A stretch of 64,000 nucleotides of DNA from Armigeres subalbatus. Taxonomy: Eukaryota; Arthropoda; Insecta; Diptera; Culicidae. The translations under genes were made by a program, and so were the position numbers. Positions 1 to 10,599 of this stretch are shown here, one piece after another (positions within the stretch are counted from its first letter, which is position 1; each line of letters opens with the position of its first letter). The stretch covers positions 22,226,035 through 22,290,034 of the forward strand of contig NC_085140.1 in the NCBI RefSeq assembly GCF_024139115.2, written 5' to 3'. The notes beneath the pieces were generated by a model, which was given only the letters and a program-made list of their open reading frames with translations, did not search any database and was not told the DNA's origin.

Positions 1-460
1 CATTCCTCCTTATTCCCGGTGGACCATGGTGCACAGTTTCATATAGGCACTCACTCACTCACTGGCACTCTGATGATGATTAGCCGCCCCTAACATGGAG
101 AACAGACGCTGTTGTGAGCCGATCCTGACGTGGAGAACAGACGCTCAGTAAGATTTGCACCTCCGGAAGGAGCAAACCCCCTTCCTGTCAGCATACGACC
201 ATAGTTCCCACCGGGGTTGGTTACCCGATCTTCCCTAAGGTTGCTCGTATCCCGGCCAGCACCGCGGGAGGTAGGGATAGGAGTTGCTGGGTAAGAGGCT
301 AAGGACCGCGAGATGGGGTCTATTTTATTCCTTCAGGTACGCGAAGTACCAATGGTACGCTTTACCCAGCATTTGCCGTGCCAACTTAATCGTATATAAT
401 GCACAGATTGGCTATATACGTACCAAAGTGGAGGCGATATAGGAACATACGAGTTATATT
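1..460. other. Unclassified moderately GC-rich sequence
   Basis: No convincing coding frame. The stretch is richer in G+C than most intergenic DNA here and holds a 15-nt direct repeat (TGGAGAACAGACGCT at 96-110 and 131-145). The composition resembles the untranslated part of a mosquito retroelement, but no element could be named. The next 70 bp hold a tRNA-like sequence. Confidence 0.3.
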
Positions 461-531
461 ATACGATTTTTTTCGACATCATGAGAACAGTATTACGATT
501 ATACATAAAATATGAAAAATAAAAAAAAATC

Positions 532-600
532 TTACCAGTACCAAGTCTCGAACATGCGGTCTTTGGATTTGCAGGCGGATACTCTACCACTGCACCATAC
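532..600 (-). tRNA. Degenerate tRNA-like sequence (pseudo-tRNA or SINE head)
   Basis: The reverse complement begins with a D-arm/box A-like stretch (GGTGCAGTGGTAGAG) and ends with a box B-like stretch (GTTCGAGACTTGG). The candidate anticodon and T stems do not pair well, so I do not regard it as a functional tRNA gene. It may be a tRNA pseudogene or the pol III promoter of a decayed SINE. No anticodon is assigned. Confidence 0.35.
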
Positions 601-1009
601 TGCACATCTTGAACTGATTCGGATTTTTGTTCAACATAAACTACACAATTTATATCTTTATAACTGCTTTAAACTTCAACAAGCCGTTTGGACTGAAGCG
701 GTTTCGATGGTATTACGATTCACATAGGCATTCATTCGTACTCATATAATATCCTATAGGAGTATAAGTCATTTCGAATTTTTATTCACACAATTACGAT
801 TGATTTTCACTACGGTAAAAATTATCGTATACGATGCATTCAATACAACATCCTTTGACAATAATCTGATAAAGTTTGATATACAATGCGATTCAGATTT
901 TTGATGGACGCAAATGCGACTTTATTTGATGTTTGTAATACGATATGTGGTTTACTGGGTGATGCCAAGGCATAAATAACATGTGCTCAAACGCATCCAT
1001 GAGTTGAAG

Positions 1010-1885
1010 CTTTAATACAACTCAACTTCAGTGATGATTGTTTGGTGGTTGGTGAAATAAATCAAGCCCTCGAACCTGCTCAAGCTGTGAAACTACTCCT
1101 TAGTGAGTTCTGCACTCTATATGAAGCCGACGTGGCGCTCCAATTTATGTTGGAACAATTATCAAATCTAACCACAGAAATTTCCGCCACTTATTCAATG
1201 CTTTTAAGGAATAAATCCAAGAGAGACGATCCAAATACGCCGATCTTTTAGATTTTTCTCCGAGGCATCCAGAGCTACTTTGATTAAACAAACGGACGGG
1301 TCTAGAAGCATCTAATAATTCCTGATGCGATCGTTGAAACTGAGACAACGACCATACCTGACGATCGGTACGTAGAAGATGTCTCTATGGATAATTTTTC
1401 TGGATTATTGGTTAAAGAACAACTTGTGAAGAGACTGTAGCAGAGCAAAACACTTGCATTACTGGTGGCAAATACGTTGACGCCAGGATCCTTGCATGCA
1501 ATCCGTAAAGAATTCTCCTACTATCCAAGTAACATTTTATGTTTTATAACGGTCATGAAAACCAATATTTGCTCTTCATGACTTCTATAACACCAGCATA
1601 AAACCAAAATGTTACTGGGGTATGAATCTGAAGGGATTAAGGGCAAGTATTTGACACTGATTTTTGACTGTCTTGGAACCATTCGTCCAACTTCGGTTGA
1701 ACCAGAGAGGGCATTCTCAGTAGTTGCCAACAAAATTGGTTTTCATCCAAAAGTTCAATTCAAAAGTTTTTCTTTTAATACCTGAAATTTTCACAAAAAC
1801 CGGTATTCTACCGGTATTACCGGTATTGACTCCACCAAATACCGAATACCGGTATTTGTTAAAAATGGACAATACCGACCACCCA
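1010..1885 (+). pseudogene. hAT transposase remnant with its 3' terminus
   Basis: Two parts of a hAT-superfamily transposase are readable. At 1042-1250 there is a helical segment typical of the region before the dimerisation domain. At about 1611-1737 the C-terminal dimerisation motif reads TSVEPERAFSVVANKIG, matching the conserved S-x-x-x-E-R-x-F-S core of the hAT C-terminal domain. Stops and frameshifts separate them, so no functional protein is made. After the coding remnant, 1738-1885 carries repeated ACCGGTATT motifs and ends with CCGACCACCCA. The same arrangement ends the element at 53509-54659, so both belong to one hAT family. The N-terminal half and the 5' terminus were not found. 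Confidence 0.7.
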
Positions 1886-1922
1886 TGGGATGTTCTTCTC
1901 ACTTGACGCTTGGCCCGGACAA

Positions 1923-3300
1923 CTAGTGCCTCCAACGGGAGACATGTCCTCTGACGCACTTACTGGCGATCATAGTGAAGCCTACAGAGCTGGCCCAGCG
2001 ATGGACTGACTTGACGGCGGATTGTGTTCTTATCCTTATTGTGTTATTATCTATATCGTCGGCATAGACAAAGATATATATGTTCGATGGAAGTGAACGA
2101 AACACGCCATTCATGGCGATAAGGAACAGCCAGAAGAGAATTGAGAAGTCTCTCACTTATCGTCTCTGTATACATATACGATGTGTAGCATACCCCGAGA
2201 GACTTTTTTCGCAAGCAGTTATGATAAAGAACTGATTCGGGAGGCTATACCTCATGATAATTAAAAGCTCTACACAGCTGTGCGGTCCACAACACAAAAT
2301 GACCGGAAACAAAGCTAAAATCATCACTTCTGTGTGGGGGCTGCCTATCCGATTCTGTTTTCTCGCACTTGTATACAAGTTTGATAAATTTGTTATCTTG
2401 GCTTGCTATGATTCGGAACAGTTTTTGCCTTTCATTTATCGTTGTTCGTTATCTGTTGAGAGCGTTTTCTGCAAACCCTGGCCAGAACGGAACCCTGGGG
2501 TACCCCAGTTTCCTCCAGGAAAGTCCTCGAACCCTGGTTCCCGATAAGAACTTTAAAGGAGCGCCCTATAAGGAAATTTCGAACAAACGCAAGGATGTTG
2601 CCGGAAAACCCCCACTTGCTCAACTGTTGAAGGACAAAGGGGGTCCAAGATACCAGATATACCAGGTCGGCGTGTTTGCCCTCGTTGTAAGCGTCCAGCA
2701 AAACGTCACCCAGGTTTGCAAAGGACGTGCCCATTCCATATCCAGGTCGTAATGCATGCTGTCAGAACCCGAGTATACCTTCTTCTTCTAGTTTGTCGCG
2801 CAGCCGCCGGTTTACCCACCTCTCGACGACCATGGACACACTAGAGGTTAGCGAAATGGGCTTGTACTTAGTGACATTCCGGGAGGATATGCTGTTCTTA
2901 GGAATGGAGATGGCCAAACTTTCTCCACTCTTCCGGAAAGGTTTGGTCAGCCCACATTTGCTTGACCAACTCTAGGAACCGAGTCTTGGCAGAAGGCGGT
3001 AGTTTTTTGAGCATAGGGTGCCCTATCTCGTCGGGACCGGAGGATTTCCCATTGCTGCTGGAGAGGGCGAACGACAAACGGTAGATTGAAGCCAGAATTT
3101 TGTAAATCCCGGGGGACCAGAAAGGTAGTTAGGGATGGAGCGCTACCAGTGATCGTCCGCTGGAATTCGGTGCAGTACCGGTTAACTGACGCTAGCCCGG
3201 CGAAGTACTCCGCAAGCGTGTTGGCTACTTCGGTGGGATTGGTAATGGTACTACTACCAGGTGTATCGAGGTGGATGGAGGAAGATCTTCGCTTGCCAAA
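1923..3300 (-). pseudogene. I-like non-LTR retrotransposon ORF2 (reverse transcriptase), 3' fragment
   Basis: Read on the minus strand, the fragment runs from the linker upstream of the reverse transcriptase (3300 down to about 2976) into RT proper. Recognisable blocks are RWVNRRLRDKLEEEGILG-like at about 2800-2850, QLSKWGFSGNILAFVRNFL and GVPQGSVLA at 2450-2650, and the catalytic box FVYADDI near 2060. Frameshifts and stops are present. About 280 bp at 2157-2440 interrupt the frame between GVPQGSVLA and the following LFLIAMN block and look like an insertion. The coding frame resumes on the far side of a Harbinger element at 7803, so this is one LINE copy split by a later insertion. Assignment to the I/Loa-like group rests on motif style only. 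Confidence 0.75.
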
Positions 3301-3570
3301 GGGCCGATTTCTTCACCAGCCCCGCTTAGCGTCATAAACCTGGTCTATCGTAAGCTTTGCTTATATTTAAACGTCACTTTTAAGCCGAGCCTAAAATTTT
3401 GATTTCTTCACGCGCGCTTAATGGTTGGAGGCGGTCGCTTAACGTAAGTTGCGTTTAACTAATTTTCCAATATCTTTCCATTACTTTCCAATTGAAACGT
3501 CAATCTCAGCCTTTTGTTTTGTTGTTGTTGGTGCATTCAATCTTGCGTTGAAATTTTAAAAGTGAAAAAA

Positions 3571-4667
3571 ATGGCAGCGAATTCTGAACAGAAAAGCGAA
3601 TCCGTTCGGCAAATTTTTCAGAAGCGGAGGAAGAACTACTGGTACGGCTCGCATTGAGCCGGAAGTACATAATCGAGTGCAAGGCTAGTGACGCACAAAG
3701 AAACGAAGATAAATCTAAAGCATGGAACGATATTTGTTCCGAGTTTAATGCTAACTGCCTTAACACGGTGAGTGAAATAGTTGAATTTTAAAACTTTGTG
3801 AGTTGTTGCGGTTTTTTAGGGTACCGTAAATGAAGGCATGCAAATCAGGTCAAACATATTTTTTTAGGTTCGTACTGCAGCGGTACTTCGGAAAAAATAT
3901 GAGAATATTAAAAAATATATCCGCCAAAATGCTTCGAAAGAAAAAATGTCACGTAAGGCCACCGGAGGTGGTAGAGGTCCTGATGAATGGTGTCCAAAAT
4001 CAGAGGCGATGGCAGAGCTTCGCGATGTGATTGCGCTGTCTGTAGATGGACTTCCTTCCTTGTGCGATGACGATGACGACGGTCGAGGCGAAGCTCTAAA
4101 TGTGGACGCTGATAAGCACATTGAAAACATACTGGTGCCCGAAGTGAATACGAGCGATGCATTTGTGGTGGAATATTTGGAAGACGAGCATATCAGTGGA
4201 GAACAGGAAGCCGTATCTCACGAATCCCCTGAGAAGTCGCTCGTTATTCCATCTGGTGATGACCAAGGCGCAATCCCCGGACCGAGTCAAATTTTGAATG
4301 GACGAGAAAAGTGGGAAAACTACAGCCCTGCGATGTTGAGAAAGCCCACGAGCGAAGCATAAAAACACGCAAGAAGCGTCAAGCCTCACGACAGGTGACG
4401 ACGGTTGAGTCGGAACTTAAAAAGAAGTTGTTGGAGCGTGACCAGGAGATGATGGAAGAGCTCCATCGTCTCGAAGTTCAGAGAAAAAAAGTAGAGCTTG
4501 AAACGGCGCATATTGGATTCAAGACCAACAAAATGAAACTTCAAACACAGCAGCTGCGTTACCAGCATATGCGGGAAGAACATGCTGTGCGTATGAAGCT
4601 TCTGGGAGTCAGAAATTATCAGAACCCAGGAAACCAGAATAATAGTTCTGGATCAGAGAATGACTAA
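3571..4667 (+). pseudogene. Harbinger Myb/SANT-like DNA-binding protein (frameshifted)
   Basis: This is the accessory protein of PIF/Harbinger elements, which in studied members binds the ends and helps import the transposase. It starts with an ATG at 3571 but needs a frame change near 3615 to enter the Myb/SANT-like trihelix (EAEEELLVRLALSRKY, then W-N-D-I). A GTGAGT donor at about 3769 and a TTTTTTTAG acceptor at about 3868 splice to VRTAAVLRKKYENIKKYI, completing the domain. An acidic middle part follows, then WENYSPAMLRKP, where a second frame change near 4335 leads to a coiled-coil-like, Lys/Glu/Gln-rich C-terminus ending at 4667. Two frame changes suggest a dead copy unless they are assembly errors. 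Confidence 0.72.
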
Positions 4668-4679
4668 AACTATTATATG

Positions 4680-6390
4680 TATATTATTCCACATGTTGAA
4701 TATATAAATGAAGTTAAAGAGTTACAATAGATTATTATTCTGAAATTCACTGTATTTTACTGCATTTTTATGATTTGTTCACTTTACTTCTGAATAGCAA
4801 AAAACTGATGAAATTTTCGAGCATCAGATGCTTCAGGGCATCATTTTTCTTCTTCAATGACTCTACGATCCCACTGGAACTTAAGCAGCTTCTCAACTTT
4901 ATGTTCTAAAAGCAATTTTACAGTTATTAATTGAAACCGTTTCTATGCCGCCATTGCATAAGTATATATCTTGTGCGGCAGATATAATGGGTACACTATG
5001 CCCAGAATGTTACACACTCGCCTTTTTTGTTTCCTAGGGATATTGCCTTTCTCTCAATAAGCTAATACATCAACCTTTATGGTTTGAACCATTATTTTCT
5101 TAATAACTTTTGAACGTAATGATCACTTGTATGGAAATTTGGTAGTCATCGACCGAGTCATCAACTGGGAAAGCTGTCGAATGTCGAAGAAAATCGGTTT
5201 AGAGGTAGCCTCACACCTCGGGAATTTGGTTCGCGGATTTTTTTCCCCATGCATTTTTGCATATGCGATGTTTTCGGAATTTGGACACGGAAAATCAAAA
5301 TCCCGGCCCCATTTAAAATACATGGGGCTCAAAATCCGCTGGAAAATTTTCCCGAGGTGTGAGGCAGCCTTAGGGTTGAAAAATTGGTTTTGAATGGCTT
5401 CAATGATTTTCTACAAATGGCCGGGGTTCTGCCAAATCGCACCAAGCGCCTTCAAAAAATTACCTACTATTCAGTCCATGCTTTCGTTTTGCAGATTTCA
5501 TTAATCTCATTAGGATATCCTTCAACAAATGTATGTATGAATGAATCACCCATATTGAGAGTGTTAACAGCGGCACACTATAAGTTAACTTTTTGAAATC
5601 AGTATTTATCGAAAAAGTATTTTTGTTAAGCGTAGTAGCAGATACCTTCCTACATAACTGGTACCAAATATTTTTCTCGAAAAAGTTCCCACTTTTGAGA
5701 AAATCCGCGTTAAATGTCTTTCGCCGTACAATTTTTTGGCGGTTAACTAATGCTGGCTATTTACGCATATACGATAGCGCCTGGATGCTGGCAGCGGCGG
5801 ATAGGAAACCAGCCACTGCTAATAATTCATTGATATGAAATGATTTCCGTTTTACTTTTATCAACAAAATATCACAAAATTTGTGTTATTTAATAACAAA
5901 TAAGGTTTTGACGAGTAGGTACCTAATTCACGCGCTACCTGCACTAACGGGAAAGGGAAAATCATGTGTTTTCAAAACGTGTCATGCAACTGCTCTCCAC
6001 GATTTCTGACGAATAAATTCTGATAATTATGTAAATGCCGGTAGAACTCATTGACCAGGGCCACTCCCGAAACCCCGAAATTCGTTATTTTGTAAGGTGA
6101 TGATTTTCTATAAATGACGAGAAATAAGTCTAGTCAAATGGCCAGTGAAGATTCATTAGGAGTTTATTCGTACCATGCAAAAAGAGTTATCGTACGACAC
6201 ATTTAAGACTAACTCGGAACCGACAATTCATAAAACACGTTAGCGATGTTATCGTTGAGGTTATCGGTACTCTACTGATGAAATTTAGGAAGTGTACATA
6301 AATTTTGTTTTACTGTAGCTCTTGGCCTTTTTATTTAAAGCAACTGAGGAACTTAGGTATGTCATAATGGGTTTAAAGTTGAGAAAAATA
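4680..6390. other. Non-coding interior of the Harbinger element
   Basis: The 1.7 kb between the two convergent Harbinger genes has no supported coding frame. It holds one clear smaller insertion (5202-5369). The rest is AT-rich and not recognised. Two-gene Harbinger elements usually have a shorter spacer, so further unrecognised insertions are likely. Confidence 0.4.
5202..5369. mobile_element. Harbinger-type MITE, about 168 bp
   Basis: Imperfect inverted ends: AGCCTCACACCTCGGGAA near 5207 and TTCCCGAGGTGTGAGG near 5350. It is flanked by TTA on both sides (5199-5201 and 5370-5372). A 3-bp TTA/TAA duplication is usual for PIF/Harbinger MITEs. It has no coding capacity. It is nested inside the larger Harbinger element and so inserted later. 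Confidence 0.65.
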
Positions 6391-6398
6391 TTGTCGAA

Positions 6399-7547
6399 CT
6401 AAATGTTCACGAACACAACCTGTTGCCTCTCCATGTTTGGGCAATCCGGAACAATAGTCGCGGTTAACATTTCCTCAAAACCTTCAATTTCTTCAGGTGG
6501 TTCAGATTCCTTTGCATCAATTGCTATGTTATGCAATACCGCACAAGCTACAATAATTAGTTGAACTGTAGATATTCTAACACGCATACCCAAAGATAAA
6601 ACTGGAAATCTACGCTTCAGCACGCCATATGACCGTTCCACGACATTTCGGGTACGAATTTGACTTTCGTTGTACAGAGCTTCAGTTGGCGATTCACATC
6701 GAAGGAAAGGTGTGGCCAAGTATTTGGTGTTACGATATCCGGAATCACCGACAAGTATGAAATGTCCATAATCACCTCGTTCAAGTTGCATTTTTAAAGT
6801 TGAGTTATTAAAAATGTGCTGGTCGTGTGATGCTCCCGGCCATCTTGCAACTATATTCAAAACTTTTAGATTTGCTGAACTCACTGTTTGTACATTTAGT
6901 GAGAACCATGATTTGCGATTTCGATAATTCTCAGCATGATCACCTCCGGGTGATTGTATCTTGACATGTGTACAATCAATCGCACCAATAGTTCGAGGAA
7001 ATTTAGCAATGCTGTAAAAATCGCGACTTGCAGCGAGTAATTGACTTTGGGTGCTTGGCATCTGAATGAAGCGCTGACGTTGTTCAGCTAATGCCAACGA
7101 AACACGCTGAATAATGCGGCAAACGGACGAAACACATACTCCAGCAAAATCGGCAATAGCTATCTGCATAGATTCCAGTGCATAAAACCGAAGTGTTATC
7201 AATAGTTGCACCATCGGGTGAATGTGCCGTGATCTATATGTTAGAAATTCAATCAGATTAAATTAAATATTATGAAATCTGTGGTCATATAACACGGAAA
7301 CTCACCTTGTTTCATCAACTTCTAAGCTAGGACGAATTATTTCCAAGACCATTGCGACGGTACTTTTTTGAAGGCGGAATCTCATAAAAAAAACCTGATC
7401 ATCCCAGGTATCAATACTTATACGAGTGCGCATTTTATACTGATGACGTGCTAATTGTAAGCCAATAATATCCTCCTCATCTTCACTATCACTTTCGAAA
7501 TATCTCCAACGAGGGCGATCCCAAATGTGCTGGCGTCGTGAGTTCAT
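6399..7547 (-). CDS. PIF/Harbinger DDE transposase (HARBI1-like nuclease), two exons
   Basis: Two minus-strand frames splice cleanly. Exon 1 is 7547-7306, starting at the ATG and ending at AACAAG|GTGAGT. Exon 2 is 7233-6399, after the acceptor ATATAG. The join gives 358 aa with no stop, close to the roughly 350 aa of HARBI1-type proteins. The DDE triad of the Tnp4 domain is present: Asp167 in GAIDCTHV, Asp244 in GDSGYRN and Glu280 in NVVERSYGVLKRRF. Upstream, LLITLRFYA is the usual helix before the catalytic core. The protein should cut the element's ends and insert at TAA-like sites. Its Myb-like partner is frameshifted, so autonomy is doubtful although the transposase looks intact. Confidence 0.88.
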
Positions 7548-7802
7548 TTTTAAATTTGTACTTTTTGATACCTTCCAGAATTTTTAAAATATAATTGTCA
7601 AATTCTACAATCTTCTGCGCTTAGCGCTCTTAAGCGATGTCAAACCATCGTTTAAATTGAACCTCGCTTATCTTAAACGTGACGTTTGATAAGCCACGTT
7701 TAGTAGTTGAGTGAGGGTGAAGAAATCGAAAAAATACTAAACCAAGTTTAAAAATTGTTTAAACCTCGTTTAATTTATAAGTGCAGGTGAAGAAATTGGC
7801 CC

Positions 7803-8372
7803 TAAGCGCGTTTACTTTCCCCCAGAGTTCGGCTGAGGATTGAGCCGGGCTGACTGAATCGAGGAAGTCCTCCCACTGTTTCCTCTTGGCTTGAAATATG
7901 ATTGACCTGTATTCATAGTGCTTTTCTGTGGGCATTTCACTTATCAGGATGACAAGCCGGAAAGTTTCCGTAGCGCTCGAAGGGCCTTCCTTCTCGCTTA
8001 AACCACCCGACGCGTTTCATCCAACCACCAGCGGAGTGCCTTTCGTCCAGGCCGGTTGTTGGTTTGCGGCATCCAGGACGGTTTGGGTGAACTCAGGAAG
8101 GGTTGTTGGCGTGTTTCGTTCAAGTGCGCTTCGAAAGCGCCATCGGCGGCATCATAGCGCCATCTTGGCCTCCGGGTGATGTCCAGGGGCGAGGCTTGGA
8201 CGGTGACCGAAATCGGAAAGTGGTTGCTCCCGAATAAGTCTGCAGATACTTCCCACTTGAAGGCGGGTAGAATAAACCCACTAGCGGCGGTCACGTCGAT
8301 GGCAGTGGCCGAGTGGCCATTGAAGAAGGTGGGCGAACCATTGTTGAGTGGTACAAGGTCCGCATTTATCAC
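7803..8372 (-). pseudogene. I-like LINE ORF2 endonuclease end (5' part of the split LINE)
   Basis: On the minus strand this continues the LINE of 1923-3300 in the 5' direction. At 8372-7998 it shows the C-terminal part of an APE-type endonuclease (TAIDVTAASGF, then GSNHFPISVTV with the catalytic Asp/Asn-His position). It then runs through a linker to SAELWGKVNAL at 7810, where the Harbinger element cuts in; the next residues, GKRRSSSIHLD, are found at about 3290. The N-terminal endonuclease half is missing beyond 8372. One in-frame stop lies in the linker. Confidence 0.72.
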
Positions 8373-8976
8373 TGAAATTCATGGTTAGATGGTGTTTTCA
8401 CCGCGAAAGACACGTTTGCGGTAATTGATGTGTATAACAAATATATTTGGGTGTAATATCAATAAATCAGTGAAGATTCACGATATTGAAGTTATAATCA
8501 TTTTAAATGTATTGCCCAGAACTATATTATTTTACGGGCGCGTATTTTTTTTTCTCTTTAATAAAGTGTTACGGGCGCGTAGTGTTCAATCTCATTTTTC
8601 TACTGGCTTTCACCATGAAATCGAAAGCGCACCACATTTCCATGAAAGTACATCGGAAAACAAACCTTAAAAAAAGTATTATTTTGTAGTCATTCTCATC
8701 AACATTTTAGTTTGTTATTATTTATTTGCAAAGTTGTTTGTGTCTCTTTTTTCATAGCAACATTTTTAACAGCTGCCGCAGCCAAATACCTTTTTCTGCG
8801 GGTGGCTTGAAACGGATTTTTATATACTCTTATATAATCTAGAGAGCGCCATTTGGGCATATATTACTCTTATAGTGGTCGTCAGAAGGTTGTCCAGTAG
8901 TATTGTGTTTTATTGTTAGTTCTTGTAATACGATCTTGAAAACCATTCCTAGATTGGAATAAAACATGAAATGTTA
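8373..8976. other. No gene recognised; dispersed-repeat scraps
   Basis: No supported coding frame. The part at 8870-8980 (GTGGTCGTCAGAAGGTTGTC and onward) resembles 40650-40755, so at least the last 100 bp are a dispersed repeat. The rest is AT-rich and unassigned. Confidence 0.35.
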
Positions 8977-9944
8977 CAGGATGCAGATTTACACGGAAAG
9001 ATGTATTTTATGCCAAAACTATATTTTTTAGAAAAAACTGTTGTTCTACAAAATTGTTCGAAATAGTAAGGCCAACATTATGGTTCTACAAAAAAAAAGG
9101 TGCCCATCATATAAAAAATGAAAATATTTTTTTATTTCTCGCAATACTGACATGTCGTGTTCAACAAGGTTGTAGCGCAGTTTATTCCAATAAATTTTGC
9201 TGAAATGCTTTTTCTGTAGCTCTTATGTTGGCTGATTTAGAGCAATTTTACCTAATTGAATTAAGGTGTACCTCAAAAAACAGTATTTTTGATTTACTTT
9301 TTTATTTTAGATTTCTCGAAAAAGTCGTCTTCAAGTGACTTGAGATACTTGAGATAAAAAAAATTACATATCTCCAATTTTTTGACATAATAAAGAATAT
9401 GAAATGCTCTTTCAAATGCCGTGTTAACATATTTTTTTGGCCTGCCCTAACGGGAAAAATCAACCTTTGAAAACAAAACAAATTTGGCAAAAAAATACGA
9501 TTATAACTTTTGATCGGAAAAAGATATATTGGCGTATTAAACCACCAAAAGTTACATTTTTTTTAGCTCTAAAAGCCACCCGAAGACAACTTTTTCGAGA
9601 AATCTAAAACAAAAAAAGTAAATCAAAAATATTGTTTTTGAGAGGTACACCCAAATCCAATTAGGTAAAATTGCTCTAAACTAGTCAACTTAATAGCTAC
9701 GGAAAAAGCTTTTTCAGCAAAATTTATTGGAATAAGCTGGGCTACAACTTTGTTGAACATAACGTGTCAGTATTCCGAGAAATTAAAAAAAAAATATTTT
9801 ATTTTCTATGATGGGCCACCCTATTTTTTGATAGCACCATAATGATGGCCTAACTATTTCTAACAATTTTGTAGAACAACATTTTTTTCCTAAAAACTAT
9901 AGTTTTGGCATAAAATGCATCTTTCCGCGTAAAACTGTATCCTG
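8977..9944. repeat. Foldback element, about 0.97 kb inverted repeat
   Basis: The left side, from AGGATGCAGATTTACACGG at 8977, is mirrored by the right side, ending AAAACTGTATCCT at 9944. Matching blocks continue inward: GCCAAAACTATA / TATAGTTTTGGC, TTCTACAAAATTGTT / AACAATTTTGTAGAA, and GATTTCTCGAAAAAG / its complement at 9304-9600. The arms are long (about 400 bp each) and diverged by scattered substitutions. Nothing is coded. It looks like a foldback transposon or large MITE. Confidence 0.75.
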
Positions 9945-10050
9945 GACCATAGTGGCATTGTAATAACAGAGTTGGTTATGTCTGAAGTATTTTGCATATT
10001 AATTTTTGGTATTATATGTTGGTATTTTACCTCTTATGCAAGGCTAGTTC

Positions 10051-10551
10051 TTAATAGAGTATGGTATCAATAACAGAATGAGGTATTATTGAGTTAATTT
10101 CTTCTGCTCGAGGTAGGCTACTTGCGTGCAAAAAGGAACGCCTTTTAGGCGTGCAGAGGTCTCCTCGATCACCGCACTGCTCTCTGACGGCAGACACGAC
10201 GTCGTCCGCGTTCGTGACCTCGTCCAGCTGCTTGCACTGGAGGGTCATTTCCGCCACCAAAGACCTCACATCGACGCCGTCACCCAAGACTTCTTGGGCC
10301 AGCTTCCTATAGTCGATCCCGCTAGCTTGCGCTCAGCGTTCATGAACCAAGATCATTTCACCTGTCTTGGTGCGACTGACGCTTCGCACGTCCTGACCCA
10401 GCGCCGAATGCTTTTCGGCCGCCCGCATCGATTTAAGGACTTCGGCGTACTTATCTTTATCAGTTTTCACCAACAAGGCATCGCCTCTGTCCTTTGTTTT
10501 CTGATCACTAATCAGTTGCTGGATACCAAAACAAATACTGTTGGACCGCAC
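10051..10551 (-). pseudogene. Non-LTR retrotransposon ORF1 (gag-like) fragment
   Basis: Two overlapping minus-strand frames (10551-10333 and 10287-10051) make one ORF1-like segment with a frame break between them. They read GDALLVKTDKDKYAEVLKSM, then VRSVSRTKTGEMILV, then GDGVDVRSLVAEMTLQCKQL. This K-T-G-E-M-I-L style is common in gag-like ORF1 proteins of insect LINEs, just before the zinc knuckles. It lies upstream in the same orientation as the split I-like LINE at 1923-8372, so it could be the 5' part of the same copy. The join is not preserved and this is inference. Confidence 0.65.
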
Positions 10552-10599
10552 CTTTTTTGGTGAACAGACGCTTGATCAGTTGGGTCGAACTGTCCTACA

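Larger units (their letters stand above)
3301..7802. mobile_element. PIF/Harbinger DNA transposon (4.5 kb)
   Basis: The ends are a 17-bp inverted repeat: GGGCCGATTTCTTCACC at 3301-3317 and its complement with one mismatch at 7786-7802. A second subterminal pair (TGATTTCTTCAC near 3399 and its complement near 7718) lies inside. Flanks are AAA on the left and TAA on the right, compatible with a mutated 3-bp TAA duplication. It carries the two genes expected of the superfamily: a DDE transposase (- strand) and a Myb/SANT-like protein (+ strand), in divergent-tail arrangement. It is inserted in a LINE whose reading frame resumes beyond both ends, so the Harbinger copy is younger than the LINE. 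Confidence 0.88.
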
